Under the pieces are notes generated by a model. It made no database searches. It saw only the letters and a list, made by a program, of their open reading frames with translations, and was not told the origin of the DNA. A stretch of 64,000 nucleotides of DNA, from assembly GCA_037046615.1 (NCBI GenBank), contig JBAOHD010000024.1, forward strand, positions 4,032 through 68,031, written 5' to 3'. Position 1 is the stretch's first letter, and each line of letters begins with the position of its first letter. Shown piece after piece: positions 29,213 through 37,707 of the stretch. The DNA comes from Phosphoribacter sp037046615 (GTDB taxonomy: Bacteria > Actinomycetota > Actinomycetes > Actinomycetales > Dermatophilaceae). The position numbers and the translations under genes are program-made.

Positions 29213-29249
29213 CCGCGGCCCGGGCGGTCGGATGGCTGTCGGCGCCCCC

Positions 29250-29322
29250 GCCCTCGTAGCTCAGGGGATAGAGCACCGCTCTCCTAAAGCGGGTGTCGCG
29301 CGTTCGATTCGCGCCGGGGGCA
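29250..29322 (+). tRNA. tRNA-Arg (anticodon CCT)
   Basis: 73-nt cloverleaf. The acceptor GCCCTCG pairs with CGGGGGC plus discriminator A. D-arm AGCTCAGGGGATAGAGC. Anticodon arm CCGCT-CTCCTAA-AGCGG, anticodon CCT reading AGG. T-arm CGCGCGTTCGATTCGCGCCG. No CCA is encoded. Confidence 0.95.
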
Positions 29323-29355
29323 CAGGTTTCCGTCAGTGGCACCGTGGAGGGCAGC

Positions 29356-30156
29356 TCAGGCTGAGGTGATGTCCCCCGGGATGAAACCCAAGAGCCGCGC
29401 GACCTCGCCGACCGCGGGGTCATGGCAGCGCAGGAGCGATGCGCCGTATTCGACGGCAAGGGTCGTGAAGGCCGCGATCAACCACTCGTTGGGCACTCGC
29501 GGCACCGCCACCAGAGTGGGCAGCCCAAAAGTCTCACCCAAGGCACGTGTCTGCCGGATCGTCTCGACCTGATACTTCGAGAACTCCGAATACGGCATCG
29601 GATAGGAATACCCGATCCCTGCGTCGACGATGAGCTTGCGCACTCCGGCGGCCCGCAGCCGCTCGACGTTGGCACGCAACCCGACGGCATACTGCCCGCG
29701 CAGGTCGCGTTCGATGTCCACCCCGTCGACATCGAATGGCGTATCCCGCGGTGTGAAGCTCGTGATGCACATGAGGTCGAGCTCGCCGATCTCGCGCAAC
29801 ACTGCGTCGTCGCGCACGCTGCCGCTGAGGTTGGCCGCGACCGCCCCGGCGTCTGCGCACGCCCGGATGACCTCGCCGATCTCGGTCTCCACCGCGACCG
29901 GGTGGCCGTCGGCGGTCAGCGCTTCGACGACCGGCACGAGCCGGTCGATCTGCTCCTGGGCCGACATTCGGCGCACGGCGTAGTGCGACGACTGCGCCCC
30001 GATGTCCAGCCCCGCAAAGCCCGCCTCGCGATATTCCTCCCCCATCCGGAGCGCATCATCGACGGTCGCGGCATACCGGAGGACGTCCGGTTTTTCGTTC
30101 ATGAGATTGATGACCCCGACGATCCCCGCCACGGGGAACTCGTGTCGTTCGCTCAT
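29356..30156 (-). CDS. Dihydropteroate synthase-like (TIM-barrel) protein
   Basis: 266 aa from the ATG that overlaps the stop of the split-barrel gene. GIVGVINLMNEKPDVLRYAATVDDALRMGEEYREAGFAGLDIGAQSSHYAVRRMSAQEQIDRLVPVVEAL follows the DHPS plan (VMGIVNVTPDSFSDGG...GADIIDIGGESTRPGA). However, the pterin loop TPDSFSDGG is replaced by LMNEKPDVL, and GGESTRPG by GAQSSHYA. Canonical folate activity is therefore doubtful. Later VETEIGEVIRACADAGAVAANLSG and KLIVDAGIGYSYPMPYSEFSKYQ keep the barrel. Likely a methyltransferase-like or pterin-binding relative. Paired with an F420/FMN split-barrel enzyme. Confidence 0.75.
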   Translation of the reverse strand: MSERHEFPVAGIVGVINLMNEKPDVLRYAATVDDALRMGEEYREAGFAGLDIGAQSSHYAVRRMSAQEQIDRLVPVVEALTADGHPVAVETEIGEVIRACADAGAVAANLSGSVRDDAVLREIGELDLMCITSFTPRDTPFDVDGVDIERDLRGQYAVGLRANVERLRAAGVRKLIVDAGIGYSYPMPYSEFSKYQVETIRQTRALGETFGLPTLVAVPRVPNEWLIAAFTTLAVEYGASLLRCHDPAVGEVARLLGFIPGDITSA

Positions 30157-30611
30157 GCCAGCCACTCCCCCGAGCGCATGACGACCCGGTCAGGATGCTC
30201 TTCCTCGGGACCCCACACATCGACTTGGCGCAGCCCGATGACGAAGTAGGAGAACGTCCCCGACGACTGACGCGGGTCCCAATCGCTCTGGGTCGCAAAG
30301 ACATTGTCAATCTCGGACGTGTCAGATCCCGGTCCGCGATCGATGACCTCGGCCAGCCGGCCGGTCACGAGCACGACATCGTGCGTCGCCCCGAAAGCCA
30401 GCTTGGCGGTGGACGTCTCACGGAGGTTTTTCGCGGTCTGCGAGGTCGGGCTCGTGCAGATGACGATCCCCTCGGGGATCCACGCAAACGAGAACGGCAC
30501 GAGGTGCGCCCGGCCGCGGCCATTGGCCGTGGCGACCCACACGTGTCCATCGGTCTGCCGGAAGACCCGCTCGGCATGGGCGCGCCGCTCCTGGGGCGAT
30601 CTGCCTGTCAT
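30153..30611 (-). CDS. PPOX-class split-barrel F420/FMN-binding oxidoreductase
   Basis: 152 aa. Fold of pyridoxamine-phosphate-oxidase-like proteins: HVWVATANGRGRAHLVPFSFAWIPEGIVICTSPTSQTAKNLRETSTAKLAFGATHDVVLVTGRLAEV, with TAKNLRETSTAKLAFG as the cofactor-phosphate region. In actinobacteria these small enzymes often use F420. The stop overlaps the start of the DHPS-like gene, and the LysR gene ends 10 bases upstream in the same direction, so all three may be one transcript. Confidence 0.82.
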   Translation of the reverse strand: MTGRSPQERRAHAERVFRQTDGHVWVATANGRGRAHLVPFSFAWIPEGIVICTSPTSQTAKNLRETSTAKLAFGATHDVVLVTGRLAEVIDRGPGSDTSEIDNVFATQSDWDPRQSSGTFSYFVIGLRQVDVWGPEEEHPDRVVMRSGEWLA

Positions 30612-30620
30612 TGTCGAAGT

Positions 30621-31559
30621 CTAGGTCGCCTCGCCCACACTGCCGCCGCCGATGCCGCTCGGCGACACCCCCAACACGTGGTCGCGGAACAGCTCCGCCG
30701 ACGGCAGGAGCCGCCGCTCGGTCGACCACACCAACCCCACGTCGCGAAAGGCACCCGCGTCCTCGAGCCGCACGAGCCGCGCCTCCCCGGAGCGCGCGGG
30801 CACCGGGTCGGCGCCCATGGCCGGCACGATCGCCACCCCCACCCCCGCCGACACAAACCCCCGCACCGTCGGCAGGTCGTCGACCTCGACCGCGACGCGG
30901 GGCTCGAAGCCGGCGTCGCGGCACACCTGCACCACAGCGGCACGAAGGTGCGACGGCGGACGGAGCATGACGAAACCCTCCTCCGCCGCCTCAGCCAGAC
31001 GCATCTGCCCGCGGTCGGCCCACCGGTGCGCCCCTGGGACGGCGAGGAAGAGCGGCTCGCGATAGAGCCGCTGCCACTGCACAGGTATGCCGTGCGCCGG
31101 CCGGCTCGCGGTGATCTCGAGGTCGATCCGCGTGTCGTCCAACCCCGCCTCGGGCGCGCTCACGAGCCCCTCCTGTCCCGCCTGCCGCAGGACAAACCGC
31201 ACCTCGGGGTATGCAGCGTGGAATCCGGCAATGATCGACGGCACGAGCCACGTGCCGAGTGAGAGGTCATAGGCAAGGGTGACCGTGCCTCGCCGCGCAT
31301 CGACGAGCTGGTCGACGGCGGCAAGTCCGTCATCGAGCTGGTTGACGAGCCGGTCGACGTGCCTCTTGAATACCGCTCCAGCGTGCGTCGGCCGCAGGTG
31401 ACGCCCCGCCTTCGCCAGCAACGGCGTGCCCACGTCGGCCGACAGGGCGGCAAGCGCGCGCGACACCTTGGGCTGGCTCACCATCCACGTCTCGGCGACT
31501 TCGGTCACCGTGGCGCCCTCGGAGACCTCCTGGAACCAGCGCAGCGCGTCCGTATCCAT
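30621..31559 (-). CDS. LysR family transcriptional regulator
   Basis: 312 aa. N-terminal winged helix-turn-helix (ALRWFQEVSEGATVTEVAETWMVSQPKVSRALAALSADVGTPLLAKAGRHLRPTHAG), then a periplasmic-binding-like effector domain (GTVTLAYDLSLGTWLVPSIIAGFHAAYPEVRFVL ... GVGVAIVPAMG). Starts opposite the small gene at 31,647, with a classic LysR operator between them. The effector is unknown; co-direction with the split-barrel/DHPS-like pair suggests it controls them. Confidence 0.93.
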   Translation of the reverse strand: MDTDALRWFQEVSEGATVTEVAETWMVSQPKVSRALAALSADVGTPLLAKAGRHLRPTHAGAVFKRHVDRLVNQLDDGLAAVDQLVDARRGTVTLAYDLSLGTWLVPSIIAGFHAAYPEVRFVLRQAGQEGLVSAPEAGLDDTRIDLEITASRPAHGIPVQWQRLYREPLFLAVPGAHRWADRGQMRLAEAAEEGFVMLRPPSHLRAAVVQVCRDAGFEPRVAVEVDDLPTVRGFVSAGVGVAIVPAMGADPVPARSGEARLVRLEDAGAFRDVGLVWSTERRLLPSAELFRDHVLGVSPSGIGGGSVGEAT

Positions 31560-31571
31560 GCCTCCACCTTA

Positions 31572-31623
31572 TCCATGCACTTTCTGAATAGCTCAGGCTC
31601 CATGCAGGTATTGGACGCATGGA
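31572..31623. promoter_or_regulatory. LysR-type operator (T-N11-A) with extra half-site
   Basis: TCCATGC (31,599-31,605), 11 bases, GCATGGA (31,617-31,623): a perfect 7+7 inverted repeat with T-N11-A geometry. A third TCCATGC lies at 31,572-31,578, 27 bases before the first, like the recognition-plus-activation site layout of LysR proteins. It lies just upstream of the divergent LysR start. Confidence 0.75.
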
Positions 31624-31646
31624 TACCCGCCAGGGATCATTGAGAT

Positions 31647-31910
31647 ATGAACAACCGCAAGTACCGCAATGCCCCCACGTATGCCGCCCACCTCATGGCC
31701 TCGTTCCGCGAGGACCTCGGCGCCCGGCGCGCTGCCCGCGCTGCCCGCCGCAAGCTCCAGGCCGAGTTGGCGTCCTACTCGACGAAGTCCGACATCGACG
31801 ACCTGCTCGCTGCGGTCGACCGTGAGGAGTCGATCGAGGCCGAAGCCATGCGCGACATTCTCCACTTCCAGCTGCAGCACCTGAACCGCGGCGCCTCGAT
31901 CGCGGCCTGA
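31647..31910 (+). CDS. Small basic protein of unknown function
   Basis: 87 aa. MNNRKYRNAPTYAAHLMASFREDLGARRAARAARRKLQAELASYSTKSDIDDLLAAVDREESIEAEAMRDILHFQ: a basic first half and an acidic, helical second half. No family recognised. Divergent from the LysR gene with a shared operator, so it may be a LysR target. A strong terminator follows. Confidence 0.65.
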   Translation: MNNRKYRNAPTYAAHLMASFREDLGARRAARAARRKLQAELASYSTKSDIDDLLAAVDREESIEAEAMRDILHFQLQHLNRGASIAA

Positions 31911-31972
31911 GCTGCCAGCCCCTCTGAGCTGCCCTCACCGGCGGCCGAGGTTGCCGCCCGAGTCAGCCGGAG

Positions 31973-32018
31973 ACACCAACAGCGCTGCCGCCCCGAGGGG
32001 CGGCAGCGCTGTTGGTGT
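31973..32018. terminator. Bidirectional stem-loop terminator
   Basis: Near-perfect long hairpin: ACACCAACAGCGCTGCCGCC(CC) pairs with (GG)GGCGGCAGCGCTGTTGGTGT, about 21 bp closed by a CGAG turn. It sits between two convergent genes, and TTG-rich sequence follows on the plus strand. Confidence 0.92.
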
Positions 32019-32081
32019 TGTCTGGAGAGGTGCCGCACCCGCGGCCCGAGGGACCGGCGGGCCGGCCCACGCGGCATACCG

Positions 32082-32831
32082 TCAGTAACGGCCGTAGCTG
32101 AGATTGCCCGACCAGATCTTGTGCAGGCTCACGCGCGTGCCACTGCTGGCCGAGTCGATGGTCATGCCCGGGCCGGCGTAGATGCCGACGTGCGTCGCGG
32201 GGATGCCCCAGAAGACGAGGTCGCCCGGCTGGGGGTTGGACACCTTGGTCGAGGCCTGTCGCTGGGCCTCTGCCGTGCGGGGGATCGAGATGCCGGCCTG
32301 GCGGTAGACGTACTGGGTGAAGCCCGAGCAGTCGAAGCCTGCCGTCGTCGTGCCGCCGTAGCGGTAGGGGATGCCGTAGAGGCTCTTGGCGATGCCGATG
32401 ATCGTGCCGTCGTTGGGCGCCGGGGCGGCGACGGGGGCGGGCGCGGCCTTGGCGGCAGGCGCGGCCGGAGCAGCGGGCGCGGCCGGAGCAGCGGGCGCAG
32501 CAGCCCGAGTCGTCGAGCGGGAGACGGCAGCCGGAGCGGCGGCGACCTTCTTGACCTTGAACCCGAAAGAGCCGTAGCTCTCGGTCGCGGCCGGAGCGGA
32601 CGGGGCCGTGACAACGGCGCCGAGGGTCTGGGTCTGCGACGCGTCGACGGTCGTCACGCTGCTGACAGCCGTCGCGGGCACGGCCATGCCCGCGATCAGG
32701 CCACCGGACACGATGGCCACGGAGGACAGACGCACCGCCGGTTTCACGGAGTCGGTGGCGATGTGGGTGAGTTCGGTGATGGGCGAGTAGCCCGGGGCAC
32801 GGTGGCGCCCGACGTGATTGGTCACGGTCAA
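32082..32831 (-). CDS. Secreted NlpC/P60 peptidoglycan endopeptidase
   Basis: 249 aa. A basic N-terminus and hydrophobic stretch (VRLSSVAIVSGGLIAGMAVPATA, about 33-55) form a signal peptide. A linker rich in PAA repeats (about 100-140) follows. The catalytic domain is GIPYRYGGTTTAGFDCSGFTQYVYRQAGISIPRTAEAQ, with the DCSGF nucleophile Cys, then PGDLVFWGIPATHVGIYAGPGMTIDS, where THVGIY carries the catalytic His. It cleaves stem peptides in the wall. The upstream leader carries a c-di-AMP riboswitch. Confidence 0.95.
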   Translation of the reverse strand: MTVTNHVGRHRAPGYSPITELTHIATDSVKPAVRLSSVAIVSGGLIAGMAVPATAVSSVTTVDASQTQTLGAVVTAPSAPAATESYGSFGFKVKKVAAAPAAVSRSTTRAAAPAAPAAPAAPAAPAAKAAPAPVAAPAPNDGTIIGIAKSLYGIPYRYGGTTTAGFDCSGFTQYVYRQAGISIPRTAEAQRQASTKVSNPQPGDLVFWGIPATHVGIYAGPGMTIDSASSGTRVSLHKIWSGNLSYGRY

Positions 32832-32833
32832 CC

Positions 32834-33030
32834 TCTCCTAACGCCTTCGAGGTGAGCTGTCGGGTTCGGGTGGGAGTCACCCGGCTCACGGTCCCGATCA
32901 CTCGGTCCGGGAGCTTCACCCCAAGGACGTCTCACGACGTCCGAAAGTGGTTCCCCCGCTCCTGCCAGGCGGTGTTCGTCAACTTCCGCGGCCAGTGGCA
33001 GGACTCGGCGTCTGCCCGCGGAAACCACCC
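32834..33030 (-). promoter_or_regulatory. c-di-AMP riboswitch (ydaO/yuaA class)
   Basis: On the minus strand the leader of the NlpC gene reads GCCGAGTCCTGCC, then GGCAGGAGCGGGGGAACCA, GGGGTGAAGC, CGGGACCGTGAGCCGGGTGA and ACCCGAACCCGACAGCTCACC. AGGCGTTAGGAGAGG follows just before the start codon. This order is the ydaO-type consensus. In actinobacteria this riboswitch usually precedes cell-wall hydrolases (Rpf, NlpC/P60), as here. High c-di-AMP normally turns the gene off. Confidence 0.9.
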
Positions 33031-33200
33031 GTGGCCGGGCAGCTTCCGGAACTGTAACTGACAGAACACCCAATGTCACATTCCGGTTACGGTGATTTTG
33101 CGAGATTCTGCCGCCCTGGAGCGGTGAGCCCGCTCACATCGCCAGACGCGGGTGCCGCGCGTCACCCGTGCGGAATCCCCTCCGGCTGGACGAGCAGCGG

Positions 33201-33920
33201 TCAGGACGACGCGGGCGCAGCGAAAACGTGGTCGGCGACCTCGCGGGGCACCCGCACCGACTCCTCACCCGTCGCGGAGGGGACGTGGACGATGACGTCG
33301 CCGTCGTCGATCGTCGTGCGGACGCGGGTGCCGGGCAACACACCCGCCGAGATCAGGGCCGCCAACGACTCGTCGTCGACCTGGGCGATCTCCCCGATCC
33401 GGCGCACGACGAGGTGCTGCTCCTGCTCACCCCCGGCCGTGGCGAGCGCCTGCAGCGTCGCCTCAACGCCGGAGGTGGGGGCCGGCGGCATACCGGCGGA
33501 GCCGTAGAGATCGTCAAGCCCGGGAATCGGATTGCCGTAAGGGGACACCCGACGGTCGCCGACCAGGGCGAGGATCCGCAGCTCCACCCGGTCGCTCATG
33601 ACGTGCTCCCAGCGGCACGCCTCTTCGTGGACGTATTCGTATTCGAGGCCCAGCACGTCGACGAGGAGGATCTCGGCCAGACGGTGCTTGCGCATAACCC
33701 GGGTCGCCGCCAGCCGGCCGGAGTCGGAGAGTTCAAGGTGACGGTCGTCGGACACGCGGACGAGGCCGTCGCGTTCCATCCGGGCGACCGTCTGCGACAC
33801 GGTCGGGCCTGAATGACCCAGACGCTCGGCGATGCGGGCGCGCATCGGCACGACGCCCTCTTCTTCGAGTTCGAAGATGGTGCGCAGATACATCTCCGTC
33901 GTGTCGATCATGTCGGTCAC
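33201..33920 (-). CDS. DtxR/IdeR family iron- or manganese-dependent repressor
   Basis: 239 aa. Helix-turn-helix DTTEMYLRTIFELEEEGVVPMRARIAERLGHSGPTVSQTVARMERDGLV, near-identical in plan to IdeR. The dimer/metal domain is RKHRLAEILLVDVLGLEYEYVHEEACRWEHVMSD (metal ligands in the HEEACRWEH region). A C-terminal FeoA/SH3-like domain begins about residue 150 with RRIGEIAQVDDESLAAL. The start may be the ATG three codons inside (MIDTTEMYL). Divergent from the photolyase gene by about 20 bases. No clear IdeR box was seen. Confidence 0.93.
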   Translation of the reverse strand: MTDMIDTTEMYLRTIFELEEEGVVPMRARIAERLGHSGPTVSQTVARMERDGLVRVSDDRHLELSDSGRLAATRVMRKHRLAEILLVDVLGLEYEYVHEEACRWEHVMSDRVELRILALVGDRRVSPYGNPIPGLDDLYGSAGMPPAPTSGVEATLQALATAGGEQEQHLVVRRIGEIAQVDDESLAALISAGVLPGTRVRTTIDDGDVIVHVPSATGEESVRVPREVADHVFAAPASS

Positions 33921-33939
33921 GGGGGCTAGCCTCTCACCG

Positions 33940-35311
33940 ATGCGACCTGTCCTGCTGTGGCTGCGGCGCGATCTTCGGCTCGACGATCACCCCGCGCTGC
34001 TGGCCGCTGCGCAGTCGGGAGCCCCGGTCGTTCCTTTCTTCGTCGTCGACCCCGCGCTCTGGGGGCCCGCTGCCGGACCACGGCAGGACCGGCTCGCAGC
34101 GTCCCTGCGCGCTCTCGCCGGCGACCTCATGGATCGGTATGCCGTCCCCCTCGTCATCCGCCACGGCGCACCTCAGCAGGTAGTCCCCTCCCTTGCGGGG
34201 GAGGTCGGCGCCACCACGCTCCACGTCACTGCCGAGACGACGCCCTACGGCCGCCGCCGAGACAGTGTCGTGACCGCGCGTCTCCACGACCACGGGGTCG
34301 AGGTCGTGGCGAGGGGCACGGCATACGCGATCGGGCCTGGCACGATCCTCACCGGCAGCGGCACTCCCTACCGGGTCTTCACGCCCTTCTCCCGCGCCTG
34401 GCGCAATCACGGAGCCCCCGGCCCGGCGCCACGACCCACCCGACTCCTCGGCCTGACGGACCTGCCCTCAGACCCACTCCCCGATGCGCCTGCGGGGACG
34501 TCACCGGCCGGCGAGAGCGCCGCTCGCGAGCGCTGGCGGTGGTTCCTCGAGGAGGGCCTCACGGCATACCGGAAAGACCGGGACCGTCCCGACATCGATG
34601 GCACCTCGCGACTGTCTGAGGCGCTCAAATACGGCGAGATCCATCCGCGGACGCTGCTGGCGGAGATCGGCGCCTCGGCGTCCGCCGGGTCGAGCGCGGC
34701 GGAGAAGTTCGTCACCGAGGTGGCGTGGCGCGAGTTCTATGCCGACGTCCTGTGGCATCACCCTGACTCGCGCCTGGACGCGACCTGCGCGCCGACTGGC
34801 GGGCTCGATTACGACGAGCCCGACGAGCGCTGTCGTCGCGTGGCAGGAAGGGCGCACGGGCTTTCCCGTTCGTCGACGCCGGGATGCGCCAACTCGCCGA
34901 GACCGGCTGGATGCACAATCGCGTGCGCATGGTCACGGCGAGCTTCCTCGTCAAAGACCTCCACGTGTGGTGGCCGGCACGGCGCGCGGCACTTCATGAG
35001 CACGGCTGCGCGACGGCGACCTCGCGTCCAATTCCCATGGCTGGCAATGGGTTGCGGGCACAGGCACGGACGCGGCGCCCTACTTCCGGATCTTCAACCC
35101 GGTGTCGCAAGGGCAAAAGTGCGACCCTCGCGGAGACTACGTGCGCCGCTGGGTGCCCGAGTTGCGTCACCTGGCGGGAGCTGCTGCCCATGAGCCGTGG
35201 GGCCACCCTCAGGGATATGCCGGTGGCTATCCGCCGCGCATCGTCGATCACGCGGCCGAACGGGCCGAGTCCCTCCGGCGGTATGCCGCGTCGCGCGCCA
35301 GCACCCCCTGA
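33940..35311 (+). CDS. phr: Deoxyribodipyrimidine photolyase (cryptochrome/photolyase family), four frameshifts
   Basis: Light-driven repair of pyrimidine dimers, using FAD. PVLLWLRRDLRLDDHPALLAAAQSGAPVVPFFVVDP starts the antenna domain. The FAD domain has GTSRLSEALKYGEIHPRTLL, EKFVTEVAWREFYADVLWHHP and then, spread over successive frames, VAWQEGRTGFPFVDAGMRQLAETGWMHNRVRMVTASFLVKDLHVWW, SNSHGWQWVAGTGTDAAPYFRIFNPVSQG. It ends RWVPELRHLAG. All key motifs exist. Frame changes near 34,835, 34,870, 34,985 and 35,020 are each +1. The first 300 codons are clean, so this may be local sequence error. Confidence 0.9.
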
Positions 35312-35347
35312 GCAGCGCACCCTTCTCGACACGACAGGATCAACGCC

Positions 35348-35845
35348 ATGCCTGACATCCGGATCCGCCCCGCCGAGCCGCGCGACGTCGACGCCATCCA
35401 TGCCCTCGTCGTGGCGCTCGCGGTCTACGAGAAGGAGCCCGATGCCGTCGAGGGCGGCGCGGGCGACTTCGCCGCCGCGCTCTTCTCGGAGCGGCCCGAG
35501 GTTTTCTGCCACGTCGCGGAGGTCAGCGACGACGGCCGGTCTTGGCAGGTCGCCGGCATCGCGATCTGGTACGTCACGTTTTCCACGTGGAAGGTCCGCC
35601 ACGGTCTGTGGCTCGAAGACCTCTTCGTCGACCCTGCGCGGCGCGGCCTCGGCCTGGGCCGGCTGCTCCTGCGGGAGCTCGCGGCGATCTGTCAGGAACG
35701 GGGCTACGCGAGGTTCGAGTGGTGGGTGCTCGACTGGAACACGCCCGCTCACGGGTTCTACCGCTCTCTCGGTGCACTCCCGCAGGACGAGTGGACCGTA
35801 TGGCGCACCGACGGTGAGGCGCTCGCCACCCTCGGCCGCCGCTAG
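35348..35845 (+). CDS. GNAT family N-acetyltransferase (diamine acetyltransferase-like)
   Basis: 165 aa. IRPAEPRDVDAIHALVVALAVYEKEPDAV is the SSAT-like N-terminus. GLWLEDLFVDPARRGLGLGRLLLRELAAICQERGYARFEWWVLDWNTPAHGFYRSLGA holds the acetyl-CoA loop RGLGLG and the WWVLDWNTPA strand typical of SAT1-type enzymes. Polyamine or amino-acid substrate is inferred from the family. The stop is convergent with and overlaps the end of the MFS gene by 4 bases. Confidence 0.88.
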   Translation: MPDIRIRPAEPRDVDAIHALVVALAVYEKEPDAVEGGAGDFAAALFSERPEVFCHVAEVSDDGRSWQVAGIAIWYVTFSTWKVRHGLWLEDLFVDPARRGLGLGRLLLRELAAICQERGYARFEWWVLDWNTPAHGFYRSLGALPQDEWTVWRTDGEALATLGRR

Positions 35846-37144
35846 GGGCGCTGCCGGCTCCGCGGGTGCCGCGGGTGCTCCGGAGCCGCGCTGCCGACGC
35901 GACGATCTCCCCGTGTCGGGTCATAGCGCGGCACCCAGAAGCCGAGCCACCCCGCACCGACCCAGGCCAGCGCCCCGAGGATCACCGCCGCCCCACCGAG
36001 CGACACCGCGACCGACAGGGCACTCACGAGAGCTCGGCCCGGCTGCCCACCCGAGATCACCCATGAGGCGCCACCCGCCGAGGAACTGCGCCCGCCCCTG
36101 CACGGGCGACGCGTCCGCCCCGAGGGTCATGAGGATGCCTGACCCGATCCCGTTGCCCACGCCGAGCACTGTCGCGACCAGCACCAACCCACCGAAACTC
36201 CCCGCAAACGGGATCAGCGCCATCCCGAGCCCGAGGACGAGCATCGAGGGCACGGCGACGTGGACCCGTCCGAAGCGATCCATCGCCCACCCCGCCGGAT
36301 AAAACAGCAGCATGTCGGCCGCGCCCGAGATGCCGAACACCAGGCTTGTCGACGCCGCGTCGAGGCCGATCGCCTCGGCCCACAGCGGCACGATGGCGTT
36401 GCGCGCCGATCGCGTGGCCGCCACAGCGAGCACGCCGATGCCGAGCGTCGTCAGCACCCGCCGGTGCGCCCGCACCACCGACAGGACGGTCATCGGCGCA
36501 CTCGGAGCCGTCGGCTCAACTCGTGCATCGGAAGACTCACCAGCTCCTCGCGACGCGGAGGTATGCCGTTCCAGATCCGGCAATCGCGCGACGAGGACGG
36601 CGGCCGCGATCGCGAAGGTGACGCCGACGGCATACGCGGCCCGGGTGCCCCACACGGAAACGACGGCGGCACCGAGGAAGGGCCCCGCGAAGATGCCGAT
36701 GCGGTGCACTCCCCCGAGGGTCGAGAGGGCCCGGGCGCGCATCGCCGCCGGGACGACCTCGGTGAGGTAAGCGTGGCGGGCCAGCCCGAAGACCGACGCC
36801 GCGAGCCCCATGACGAGGACCGAGATCGCGAGCAACACGACCGAGCGCGATAGGCCCGCGCCGAGCATGCCGAGACCTTCTGCGAGCGCCGCAAAGAGCA
36901 GTGCCCGGCGCTCGCCGATCCGGGCCGCGAGCGCGCCGGCGGGAAGGTCGCCGACCACCATCCCGACCCCCAGCAGGGCAACGACGATGGCAGCGGTCGC
37001 GACGTTCGCGCCGAGATCGAGGGCGGTCAGCGCGAGGATCGGAGTCACCGCGCCGGTCCCCACCGAGGCCAGGGCAGTCGGGCCGTATGCCGCCAGCGCG
37101 ATCTCCCGCAGCTGCGTCACCTGGGGTCGGCTCGGCGGGGTCAC
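35842..37144 (-). CDS. Major facilitator superfamily transporter, one frameshift near the C-terminus
   Basis: From GTG at 37,144 (VTPPSRPQVTQLREIALAAYGPTALASVGTGAVTPILALTALDLGA) about 12 helices follow. The loop DLPAGALAARIGERRALL is the MFS motif A region. A central acidic/Ser-rich loop separates the halves. MGDLGWAAGP is then interrupted by one inserted base near 36,040, after which ALVSALSVAVSLGGAAVILGALAWVGAGWLGFWVP gives the last helices. Substrate not evident; drug efflux is common in this group. Confidence 0.85.
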
Positions 37145-37299
37145 GCGGGCCACTCTCCCACGACCTCCCGACAGCCGCCTCGCCCGTGCCGGACCCGCGC
37201 GAAAACCTCTTGAACAGTGGCGGGTTCGCGGCATACCGTCTGCACCACACGAGAAGGGAGGTGGTCAGGTAGTGCATTCCTATCGGACACGTGAGGTGA

Positions 37300-37337
37300 C
37301 TGCGCGGTAGCGCAGAGCGTCCTGATCGACGGACGCT
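37300..37337. other. Two adjacent hairpins in the long intergenic region
   Basis: CTGCGC-GGTA-GCGCAG (37,300-37,315) is followed at once by AGCGTCC-N8-GGACGCT (37,316-37,337). Both are perfect stems. They lie upstream of the MFS gene and outside any convincing gene. No RNA family is recognised. Confidence 0.5.
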
Positions 37338-37508
37338 GCGACCGCAATCCCAGCAGTCGCTGCGGCCCGTGGGGTAGGCGCGGTTCGTCCACCGCGCACG
37401 CCAGACTCGTCGAGAGACCGGCTCCCCCCGGGCCGTTTCTCATGCCCGGACCGTTTCTCCATAGCCGGGCCGAACCCAACGGCCTGGCCGACGGTCAGCT
37501 GGCTCACC

Positions 37509-37593
37509 AAGATCGCGATACTGAATGCAAAGATCGCGATCTTGACACTTCGATGAGGTTGCAGCAGGACCCAAGTGTCACCATCGCGATCTT
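37509..37593. repeat. Repeated ATCGCGAT elements including a 14-bp palindrome
   Basis: AAGATCGCGATCTT (37,530-37,543) is a perfect palindrome. Partial copies are AAGATCGCGATA at 37,509-37,520 and ATCGCGATCTT at 37,583-37,593. The cluster looks like an operator array but no adjacent regulator is evident. It lies between the MFS and pdxH genes. Confidence 0.6.
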
Positions 37594-37600
37594 CACAACG

Positions 37601-37699
37601 GTCAGCCGGACCGGCTCGGCGAAGGGTCAGGCTGGCCGGCTCGGCGAAGGGTCAGGCTGGCCGGCTCGGCGAGGGTCAGCCGGGCCGGCTCGGCAATGG
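37601..37699. repeat. Four tandem ~25-bp repeats
   Basis: Units begin at 37,601, 37,626, 37,651 and 37,675; each is GTCAG(C/G)C(C/T)GG followed by CCGGCTCGGC and ends AAGG, AGG or ATGG. Outer and inner units differ at a few bases. They end just before the pdxH stop codon. The rest of the 37,145-37,707 gap holds no gene I can support. Confidence 0.8.
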
Positions 37700-37707
37700 G
37701 GGACCTC

